A stretch of DNA of 64,000 nucleotides from Escarpia spicata (lineage: Eukaryota; Annelida; Polychaeta; Sabellida; Siboglinidae), in NCBI GenBank assembly GCA_963995525.1, contig OZ023214.1, positions 19,096,667 through 19,160,666 of the forward strand, in the 5' to 3' direction. Of the stretch, positions 28,101 to 37,946 are shown piece by piece; within the stretch, counting starts at the first letter, position 1, and every line of letters begins with the position of its first letter. A program made the translations under genes and the position numbers. A model generated the notes under the pieces. It was not told the origin of the DNA. It saw only the letters and a program-made list of their open reading frames with translations, and ran no database searches.

Positions 28101-31100
28101 AACTCCATTCAGGCCATTGTTCTGTTTGTTGTCCACGCGGCCGTTGTCTGTGTTCGGGCGCTGCCTGGGCCTCAAAATGCGTTAAAGCCTAAAATGCAAT
28201 TTTGTATAGCGTAAATATGCCTGGGATGATGTGGAATGATTTAATTATCGTATCAACGTATCAAATTTAGGCAAACCTATAGTTAATAACAGCAAAATCG
28301 AGGTGGGCTCGGATTCTACACAAGAGCCCCTCAATTTTCTCAGACATGTTTTTGTTGTCTTTCGGGCACATGCGGCAAAATGTGCACGTATTCCAGCATA
28401 TAACGCATCATTTACGCATTTCTGTGCACTAATGTAATCCCTGCTTTAATGCAACATCTCATGTCAAATGTCTGTGAACAAAATATCTGTGTAAAGACTA
28501 GAAATTTATTTATTATTTCTAATACAGTATACATGCAATAATTGTTACAATTTAGAGATAATTAGTTACTTACAATGACGCTTTCCCTTGACAGATGCTT
28601 TCCAAGTGACTGTTGAACTAATGGCTTGCTGAGCTCATGGAAGTTTGCCTTCTCCATTACTGCTGCTAACTTCTGCAGTAACCAGAACTCGTTATCAAGT
28701 CGCTCTTTGCGCATCACTGCCTCAGTGGCAGCCGTCTCCTTGTCAGGGTTTATGGGGTCAAAGAGCACCTAGGAAGTGGAATCAACCAGTGGTTTGGTCA
28801 GACATGTACAGCCGTAACATAATAGAACTATTTCATATTCAAATATATCATTTAATGGTTGACTATGCAAATACTATTTACAACTGAAAATATAAATGCT
28901 GTTCCATATCAGGTGACTATGGCTACATTTGATGCCTGTTCATTTACAATAATCCATCTACTGATACAGCCTTTAACTCTTCACAAGTTCAAAGATTAAT
29001 AATAAAAACAGTTCCCACGATAATTAACTCAGAAATTACACATAAAAAGTGAGCTTTTGTGTTGTTCAGAATTCAGTAGCTATTAGTGAAAGGGTGTTTC
29101 AAAAATTCCCCAGACTGTTACAATTGATGCTAACTCTTATTCTTAAAGTTCATGTACAGTTACAGTTTTGTTGTTAGTGTTTTAAGACTGCTTCCTCAAC
29201 TGGTTTAGGCCATCATCAATTCAGTTCTTTCATGTCCAAATATGTAAATAAGATTAATAATATCTGCAGTTGGTTCAATAAAATAAGTATGTGCATCAAA
29301 ACAGTTGGTTTTGGTTATAACTGGTAACTTGCCAAAGCCAATCGACAGGCCAGCATTTAGCCTCCAACCCACCGAATCTGTTAGTGAAACGTTTTTTGAC
29401 AAAGCAGGGAAAGTTGACAACATGAACATAGAAATAAGTACATAACTGTATCACGATGCATGCACATGAAGATTCAAATTTGAAATTCATCTGAACTGAA
29501 TCTTGGGTATGAATTAAATAAGCGACAAAATAAGCTAAAGTTTGTCTGATGATTTTATATAAACTACTAGTTGCACACACGAGCAAACATGTCGCTGTGG
29601 ATACTACGTAATATGTATGTTTGATTCTTAACAAAATTAATTTGAAATGAGACAATTGAGAAGGTACCTTTAAAATAGACCATCAGTTAAAAAATTGTTT
29701 GAAGAGTTCCCCTGAGCATGCATCTGTATATTGATAATCACACTAGTTAATTAGCTGGTCTTACAGGTTTCCGTTACCAGACTTACACACGGACAGTGGA
29801 ATCATTCAGAGACAGCCCCTACCTTTGTTTCTCGCCAGACATCATGGTATTTGTTGACTATTGCACTGTCCAGTGCAATGGCGAATGACTCAAACTTCTT
29901 GAGTTCTCCTTCGTTGAGGAAAAACTTCTTCTGCATGAGGAGGCGGACAAGGGAATGACGACTCACTGGGATGAACTTCTCCCTTTAAAATAACAACACA
30001 TCTTTAGTAACAGGAGCAGCAAAATGTTCAGGGGGCCGTTTCAATGACATTATTATGACCTGATAAACCCAGTGCTCTTTAAAACTGATTTCGATCCTTA
30101 CCAGTAATCTTGTATAATAAAACCTGTCAACACCAGGGTGCGCCACCGGGACACTTTCGCATGTGTGTCAGGGAAATATTGTCCTTAATGATATGGCAGC
30201 AGTGGCTTTTTGCATTTTGAAAATTCTCATTATGAGGTAATTATATTCGTGAAACGGTCCCATGATTGCTTGAAATCTCAGATTTTCAAAGAAACTGTTG
30301 TTATTTCTGATGTGATAATTGCAACATGTTACATGTAGCAACACAAGTTGCATATACACAACTAACTGTGTCACAATGAAGACATTTAAAAAATAAATAT
30401 CAATGCAATCCTCCAAAAAGAAACTTAGAAATTAACAATTTATTTTTCCAGAAAACTTTTCTTGAAGAATTGAGATAATTCTGGCATATAAGATAATGAT
30501 CTTTAAAAGTTCAATCTTTGCTGCAATAATTCATACTGAAATTCAGACTCTTGAATTACATCATCAAGTAAAAACAATCAACAACCTGATGTTTCCAATT
30601 TCTTCAACACTGGCAGGTGTCTGTGGCTCAGACGCTTCTGCCCTCTGGTGGCAAGAGCATGAGAAAGACCTAGTCTGGCCATTGCTGATGTAGAGGGCTT
30701 CCTGTATCCTGTACGCACCTCTGTACCTGGGTGACACCGCCTGCAAAACAGATAAGAAAATGTTATGCAAATTGCACAATTAAGCCTAGTTCTAGAATAA
30801 TTTTACCGTACATAATCTATGGACAAGTAACTAAATGTCTTTATGAAGCAAAGTGCTACTAGGACATTGTACTTGGGTTTATGTCAGTGTCCTCTAGAGT
30901 TAGGGATCATCCCAGAATGTTAATGTCTGATATCAGACAAAATTGGAAGTTTTAATTTGGGGGAGGGGGTCACAGGCAGTGCTGTCTGGTGTGGAACTTC
31001 AATATTTTATGCTTCAGACTGATCGATACTTTTATACATTGATCATTATATCAATGTTTACAAACTTTCGTTTAGGGGGGTGGATGACTGAGGCAATATG

Positions 31101-31713
31101 AAAGTAGTTTTGTCTGATATCAAACATCAATGTTGGCTACACATTTAGTACAGCTGGCCCATATTTACCCCCTGTGGCTGTGTGGGATCTCAGTATAAAA
31201 CTAAAGCTTTGATCATTGCATTGCCATTGGCCAAGGCAACACCCAAGTCTAAACTGGGATAGCCATAACACAACTGCCGACAGTGGCAGGAAAATCAACA
31301 AAATGTACTGCCTTTGCCTTTGCAAGTTTGTGTAGGGTACAATGCCACCAGTGGACCAGGGCAGCGTCTAGAGTGAGCGGTGCTTAACTCTGTACAGTAT
31401 TAAAGGCTTAATTTATTATTGTCAGTTGAGTAAACACTTTACACTACGCCTACCGGGGCCCCTTACTGCAATCTACAATCTACATGATTAGTCTACAACC
31501 ACCACAGCCACAGGCACAGGTGACAGGGTCATGTCAAATATTAATTTCAGACGTTTCTCTGTTGGTTCCACAAGCATCACAGGTACGGTGCGACAGTGTT
31601 CACGTTACTAAAATCATACGCCATGTTGTATGGCATATTACCTTGCGCTGCAAGTGACACAGCAACACTTGCAATATACAACCGGTTCGTCCCCTAAACA
31701 TCGCAGGGGCCAT
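24821..31713 (-). CDS. TMEM143: TMEM143-like DUF3754 mitochondrial membrane protein, six exons
   Basis: Joining 31713-31642, 30740-30586, 29982-29823, 28768-28574, 26668-26041 and 25140-24821 gives one open frame of 509 codons plus stop, with AG acceptors, GT donors and matching phases at all five junctions. Vertebrate TMEM143 is about 460 residues. The Arg-rich, acid-poor N-terminus (residues 1-37) suits a mitochondrial presequence. A REKFIPVSRHSLVRLL segment (76-92), the FKEIPTNALEYMLPD motif (261-275) and two hydrophobic spans (about 285-309 and 312-333) match the DUF3754 family. The family is annotated as mitochondrial in vertebrates; its biochemical function is unknown. The gene is divergent from GINS2 with about 2.4 kb between start codons. 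Exon 1 rests on an ATG, frame and donor fit, so it is the least certain part. Confidence 0.9.
25141..26040 (-). other. TMEM143 intron 5
   Basis: AT-rich intron. Around 25560-25770 there is a loose repetition of AAGTGGAATAAAAGA-type sequence. Confidence 0.7.
26041..26668 (-). CDS. TMEM143: TMEM143 exon 5 (DUF3754 core)
   Basis: The largest exon. It encodes VSVDMDRYDVLQLWVLGK, the FYKRVVVAIRLK and FKEIPTNALEYMLPD motifs, both predicted membrane spans, and a helical region ending SDQKVQDL. The donor is GTGAGT. The open frame runs past the donor to 25976, but that extension is intronic. Confidence 0.95.
26990..27242. repeat. 18-bp minisatellite in TMEM143 intron 4
   Basis: About 14 copies of ACCATACACACAACAAAA with ACTC and ACGC variants. 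Because 18 is a multiple of three, frames stay open on both strands, but they are not coding. Confidence 0.96.
28574..28768 (-). CDS. TMEM143: TMEM143 exon 4
   Basis: Sixty-five codons from VLFDPINPDKETAATEA to SRESVI, phase 0 at both ends. The donor is GTAAGT. Confidence 0.93.
29185..29675 (+). repeat. dispersed repeat family, copy B (TMEM143 intron 3)
   Basis: Begins near CTGCTTCCTCAACTGGTTTAG and ends near AAGGTACCTTTAAA. It shares the ordered blocks of copies A and C. The ends show a loose inverted match (AAG.T.CCTT..TCAA), suggesting an old MITE. Confidence 0.75.
29823..29982 (-). CDS. TMEM143: TMEM143 exon 3
   Basis: Encodes EKFIPVSRHSLVRLLMQKKF and continues to KYHDVWRETK. This is one of the most family-typical blocks. 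It is flanked by TTTAAAG and GTAGGG splice sites. Confidence 0.93.
30586..30740 (-). CDS. TMEM143: TMEM143 exon 2
   Basis: Encodes AVSPRYRGAYRIQEALYISN onward to EEIGNI. The acceptor is TTTTGCAG. The donor is CAG/GTTGTT, a weak GT site, but the split Arg codon it produces continues directly into REKFIPVSR. Confidence 0.85.
31642..31713 (-). CDS. TMEM143: TMEM143 exon 1 (start)
   Basis: Twenty-four codons starting MAPAMFRGRTG and ending CGC AAG before GTAATA. It joins the next exon in phase 0. The basic, hydrophobic composition fits a mitochondrial targeting sequence. A second ATG at codon 5 is possible. Confidence 0.7.
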
Positions 31714-32429
31714 GTTTATATTGGTAATGTGTAGTCGCTAGATGGCGCAACGTGCATTTTTCAACTCTCGCTTTCCAAGGCTAAACCATAATATGACGGA
31801 AACATTTTCCGCGTGCATTGGCCATTGCACGTCAGAGAAGGAGTAAGACCACATTAAGGATTCGTCCGAAAGAGTGCCCTTGAACACTTTGGCATGGCAC
31901 ATGTCAGTCCAGTGAATACTGAATGTACTACTGCATTAGATCTTTCACGAGGTAGCAGTAAACATACACTAGTCGCTCGCGTATTCGCATAGTGGCTATT
32001 TTGCAGAACGCACCAATATTTCAAAATCCGTCATCAGATTGGGGCGAAATTGAGGGGTGTCAGGTTTGGGTGGATTTTTCTGAAAACTGAGGAATGAGAA
32101 TTTTACGAGTTTCCCACAGCACTTGTGTCAATGGAGGATAAATATGCCGTGAAATTTTCAAGAAAATTGTTCGTCAAATTTAGCAGGAAATGAAGGAAAC
32201 GTTATAATGGCCGCCTATGTAAAATTTAAATGTGGTCTTACCCCAGAACGTGCAATGGCCAATGTCGAGAGATTATGCACTGGCCAGTGTATGCCATGTA
32301 ATTTAAACTCCCCAATGGTTCAACCGTAATATAAAATGTAAACATAATACTAGTTTTAGTATAAGTAATCTGAGCAAAACTGTATTTAATTACACAGAAA
32401 AAATCATAAATATTTAACAAGATTTAACA
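31714..32429. promoter_or_regulatory. upstream region of TMEM143
   Basis: Non-coding sequence 5' of the TMEM143 start codon. I see no TATA box or clear factor site, so the promoter is assigned by position only. Confidence 0.35.
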
Positions 32430-33900
32430 AGATTGCCGCCCAGGGCTACAAGCTCCAGACGGCATGGGGACAAGGAAGCTTTTGGCTTATCATGAGTCCA
32501 ATAATTTTCCAACTACATATAACCCTCTCTGCCAAGATAGATGTCAATTTTATTTTTGAACATATTCACACTGTTATCATTAACACAGTCATCGGATAAT
32601 TTGTTCCACTTATTTATGAGTATTTTCTCTCATCTAATATACACTTTTCTTTGATCAATGCCGCATTGTGCTTTGTGGTTCTACTGTCTTCGTTAAGGTT
32701 GAAGAAAATACTTCTGTTAATATCTTCATAACCATTCAATATTAAAACAAACTTCTATTCGGTCTCCTCTTAGTCTCCTAGTCTCTAATGTTGTCAACCC
32801 GCATTGTAATAGGTGTCTTTCGTATCTAAGATATTTCGGTTCAGGAATCAACTTCCTGGGTAGTCGCTCTTGGTTGTATTCCTTCTAACTTACCTATGTC
32901 CTACTTATGATATGGCCTCCATGTTTGTATTTAATATTCCAATTGAGTCTAACTATTGCGTTGTACAGTGGTACAATCAGCTACTTGTTTTTATATGTGA
33001 TATTCCTTCTAATTAGCCCTAGTATTGTGTTACCCCTTGAAGCAGCAATTCCACATTGCTCTGAAACTTTCATGACAGCACAAACTGTCACTCCTAAATC
33101 CTTTTTCTTTACTGTTTTGTAAAAACTTGTTTCTAGTTTGAAATCTCACCCTCCACTATTGCTCTCTATTTTCTGTCTGTCAACCATGTTTCTATCCAGC
33201 TGATCACACCATGCATCCTATATACCATACATGTGCTTTAAGTTTAAGCAACATTGATGTGGCACTTTATCAAACGGTTTCTGAAAATCTAAGTAAAACT
33301 AATTGGTCTATAATTCTGGCCTGTTTTGCTCCTCGATCCCTTTGAAATAATGGCGTAATGATTTGCTTCTCTCCATTCTAATGGAATGATACCCTCATTA
33401 AGTGACAAGTTAAAGAATATATTAAGTGATGTACTGAGTTGCTCTACAATTTCCTTAAGTTCATTAATTTTCGGTGGTATCCCGTTAACTCCAGGTGATT
33501 TGTTTTCTTTCATCTTCTTAATTTCCCTTGATATCATGGGTAATAAACAAATCCCTTAAGTGATATGATTCATCCCCTCAAATTTAGTAACTGGTACTGG
33601 CAGTGAACTAATATCTTGTGTGGTAAACACCTAGCTGAAATACTCATTCAAGGCCTCTACCTGCGTTTCCTGCGCTGTTTTCAAGTGGTCCCACTTTATA
33701 TCGAACCTTCTGTTTACTCCTTACATAAGCATGGAAACTCTTACTGTCATTTTTATACCACTCACCAATTTTTGTTCAAAAGTTCGTTTAGATTTTCTAA
33801 TTTCGGCTGTAGCTCTGTTATGGGTCTCTTTGTAGTTGTAGTCTTCTATATTTACATACACCGTCTCTATAAACTCTGAGAGTATGTATACCAAAATATA
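32430..33900 (-). pseudogene. degraded CR1-like LINE
   Basis: The minus strand reads through pieces of a non-LTR retrotransposon polymerase in order. A segment before the RT domain is followed by KENKSPGVNGIPPKI and NYRPISFT (RT domain start, 33537-33289). Further down comes LTTLETRRLRGDRIEV near 32780, then a C-terminal block ending near 32500. Frameshifts and stops separate the pieces and the catalytic middle is deleted. The end near 32430 carries two AATCTTGTTA units, like the short 3' repeats of CR1 elements. Confidence 0.85.
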
Positions 33901-34128
33901 CCAGCATATAGATCACGCTTTGACGACAAAAACACATACTTTAATTTATAACTATACGGACTTGTCAAAGATAATAATGACGTATATTATTAATAAGTAA
34001 TTATTGCGAGCAAAACGTTTTCATTACAAAGCTAGGTAGCGATGGCGTGAAAAGTTGTGATTTAAAATTGGAAATGGTAATATTTTGGGAAACATAATTT
34101 AAACTTCTCAATAGTTCAGTTTACTTTC
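33901..34128. other. upstream sequence of GINS2
   Basis: AT-rich non-coding DNA between the dead LINE and the GINS2 proximal promoter. Confidence 0.4.
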
Positions 34129-34136
34129 TTTGGCGC
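34129..34136 (+). promoter_or_regulatory. E2F-type site upstream of GINS2
   Basis: TTTGGCGC, extended to TTTGGCGCGG, matches the E2F consensus TTTSGCGC and ends 27 bases before the start codon. A second half-like sequence, ACGCCAAA, directly precedes the ATG. E2F control of replication genes is well established in animals; its role here is inferred. Confidence 0.6.
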
Positions 34137-34162
34137 GGTTTTTGACAGCAGGTTACGCCAAA

Positions 34163-34255
34163 ATGATGGACCCCGCTGAAGTAGAATTTCTCGCCGAAAA
34201 GGAATTGATCGCAATCGTACCGAATTTTTCTCAAGACAAAATTTATTTAATCGGT
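34163..34255 (+). CDS. GINS2: GINS2 exon 1 (start)
   Basis: Thirty-one codons ending DKIYLIG at a GTAAGT donor, phase 0. Confidence 0.96.
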
Positions 34256-37200
34256 GTAAGTGTAATGAAAAATGCTTTGTTAAAGAGGTTTTGAGTGGGC
34301 GATGATAAGTGATAATCATGATGCCTACTCGCATCAACTAGCGGTCCCAACTAGCAGCTTGGCTTCGTCGTCTCAACACTCCGACGTTTATTATTATTAT
34401 TCCCGCGTCAATATTATTTGTCATCTCGCAAGGATATCATTGCCACAGGAAAACGTTGGAAACGTGCTCACCGAAAGTATATCCTTTACTAAAGTTTTAC
34501 AAGTCTATCTAGTTTGGGGGGGGGGGTGATGTCAAAAACATGAACATCTGATTAGTGTAGGCGCACAATAATACTAGGCTTTACTTTATAAACCTGTGAC
34601 TCAGCTGCACCATCCAATGTATCTTCTCCCGCTTGATGGCTGCCAATGTCTACAACATTCCGCGAAACTTACAGAAAATAGGTTTAACAAATATCACATT
34701 TCGTACTAGACTTGGTTCAATTCACTTTTATCAAATTCCAATTCAATTCATGTATATTTACCAATGGTCAATTCCAATTCAATTCAACGTACTCACAAAG
34801 AATTGCAGCCCATTGTTTTGTCTAGTGACAAATTCTTTCGTGCATATAAATACAGGTAGACCTGCTGTTGGTTGTTTTATTTTGATCTTTCACCAAAAAG
34901 ACACATCCGAAAACATTACAATTTAACTAACTAGTTTATGCGTGTCAATTTATATAGAAAAAACGTCATAACTTTATTTTCTGTTACGATCAATTCATTT
35001 AATTAACCTTACTTTGCCGGATTCAATTCCAATTCAATCTATTTTGGTTTTATTCAGTTCAATTCAAATTCATGTATTTTGTTGATCAATTCAAATTCAA
35101 TTAAGAATTGAAGCCAGGTCTGCTTAGTACCCTGTATACGGGATGTCCCAAATTTTGCCATACGCAGTAGGAATACATAATTTTAACAACAAACCTGGAC
35201 AAACTCTTCTTATTCATATTCGCTGTGCCACATATCTAATCACATGTGGGCAAACAAATTGTTCAAAAGGTTGTTTTTGTAGTAATGACAATTTTAAAAC
35301 GGCAAAATTGCGTTGCCGTGAAGACACGCTGGTACAAAAGTCGTGTTATGTACAGTTATTATTATATGCTAGGTACGTAATGTTGGTTTTTATTTTTATA
35401 GCTTATGCAAATATTCCATGTTATATTATTAATCACATGTATTTTTATCAACCAGATTATTCATAGCTTAATTTGTCAAAAACAACTTTTTTGTTCGGCA
35501 ATGCCTTCACCACGGAGCACTCCCTTCACTGCGCCTCGGTTTTGCTGTTTCAGTGGTAAATATAGGCGGTAGAGCGAGATGTTACTTTGGCGACTTTTGA
35601 CGTATGGTGAAATTGATGTACACAAATATATATCACTGTCACATTGACATGTATTGGTATTATGAGATGACACATTTTTTTGTCCGGTGCTCGGACAGTT
35701 GCTCACCGGACAGTTTCGCAGATATTTATAAAAAAATATGTTTTGATTGATGTGTCCGACTTTCTCTGTCCGTTTGCATCAACGCCATTAGCAGCAACGC
35801 CTATCGATTGAATTGGAACGACTATTCTGTGACACAGGTACATGACTGGAATCATCACATGACTCATAAAAAACAAGTAATCTTTTGGTTTCAATATTTT
35901 ATTATTAAAGTGTAGTAGCATTAAATATATGTCGATTCGATTATTTTGCTGGCAATTGTTACACTGTCGAGTTTGAATCACAGTAAAGTTCATGTTACCT
36001 TTGTATTAAATAAATATTGGGTTGGAGCCATCTAGATACGCTTACACTTAGACACTTCCTGGCTTAGAGTCAACAACACCACTGACAATGCCAGCAGGAG
36101 ACAGATTAATTTAATGAATTGATTTAACTCACACTTAACCCAGTTGAGAGTCATGGCCCGTCATTAGACCCGAACAGTATTTGTTGTCCGGGGCCTGCCT
36201 GTCTCTTGCATCTGTCGGTGAACAAGTAATACTTGAGAAAGAAGTTCCACCAAGACAAGGGAAGCCAATTTAAAAACACACGACATACATTATAAAAGAT
36301 GAGCCAGTGTTGCGAATTAGGTTTTGCAAATCCGTAAAGCGTTTCTGTGAAGGTTCAAATAACCATCCTGTTAAATACAAATTAAGAACTAAACATACTT
36401 AACGTAGACACAACTGTAACGTTTACACAATATTATATCTTCTTCTTCGTAGCCTCAACTTACTGATGTTACAGGCGGTGGTCTGGCAGGCGACCATGCT
36501 TATTATATATATATATATACAGAATGCAAGACAAAACATGGCTGTAGTAGCTTTACCTTACTCTTTTTTTATTACAGGAATATAAGTGTAATTTTTTGAT
36601 AGTGTAACTGGTCATTTTTATGGTTCCCCGTCTGGCCGCTTGGAGACCCACCCTTTTTGGAGAGCCATTCTGTTTGCGGTCTCCCGCTAACACAATCGAG
36701 GCAAGGCAACAATACAATAATACACGCTGTACAAGCAAGAGGTGTGTGGGCATTCATCTTCTTTTCTTTACCCGTCTGATTGGTGCATGCTGGGTCATTG
36801 TTGTTGGTGAATATTGGGAAATATTTGAGAATGAAGTTCCATCCAAAGCAAGGGGAGCCAACGTGAAAACACACAACATGCGCTTGACTTTTGTTAACGG
36901 TCAGCAACTGTCCACCATTTCATTGGTGAGCAACTGTCCAGTGAGCAACTGACCATGATTCATTTTGTTTCAGGGGGACATCGGTCCATTCAACCCAGGT
37001 CTGCAGGTAGACGTCCCTCTTTGGCTGGCTGTCAACCTCAAACAGCGACAGAAATGTCGTATTCTGCCCCCACACTGGATGGATGTTGGTTAGTAGACAT
37101 TAAATAAAATAGTTATAATGTCATCCTTGTAATATTATATAAAGACCTTTAATTCATGTAAATCCTCAGAAATCCAAGCTCAGATTTGCATCAAAAACGA

Positions 37201-37879
37201 AGCGGTTAGGCAAAGTTGAAATTATAATGATAATGTTGTCAACACACTCATGGATGAATATGGAAGCAGGTAAGGGGGTTCTTATTTTTTTATTTCTTAT
37301 TTCCTCTTTGTACAATATACTTTGTTGCATAAACCACATATATAGGATAAGCATGTTTAATTAAAAAGATAAGTTTTTATTTGCAAATTAAAAAAAGAAT
37401 CCTGTCTAAAATTTAATCTGCAAAGTTAAGAAGCAACAGTTTTAAAACTAGTGTTGTTAAAGATTATGTGTAACCTTTCAATCTAAGAAGACAGAATTAA
37501 GCCATTTTCGGTGGCGATGATTATTGGTGTATCATAACTTGTTGTAGATGCATTGGAAGCAAAGAAACAAGAAGAGACAGACTCCAAGTTTTTCACAGAA
37601 ATGCAGAGTAAATATTATATGGAAGTGACACAACTCCTGCTGAAACAGTGAGTACCAGAGTTAGTTGATCCCAACCAAGAAACCTATGTAAAAATTTTAT
37701 GCTCATTTATGGTCGATGTTGTCTGCCTCCTTTTAACATTTTCGTTTGGATGTGATTCGCATAACAATTACAAACTAATGTATTTTGTTATAATTGAAAT
37801 TTATTCCGTTTGATATTGGAAATAAACTATTGGATTGATTGATTGATTGATTGATTGATTGACTGACTGACTGACTGAC

Positions 37880-37946
<67 letters not shown>

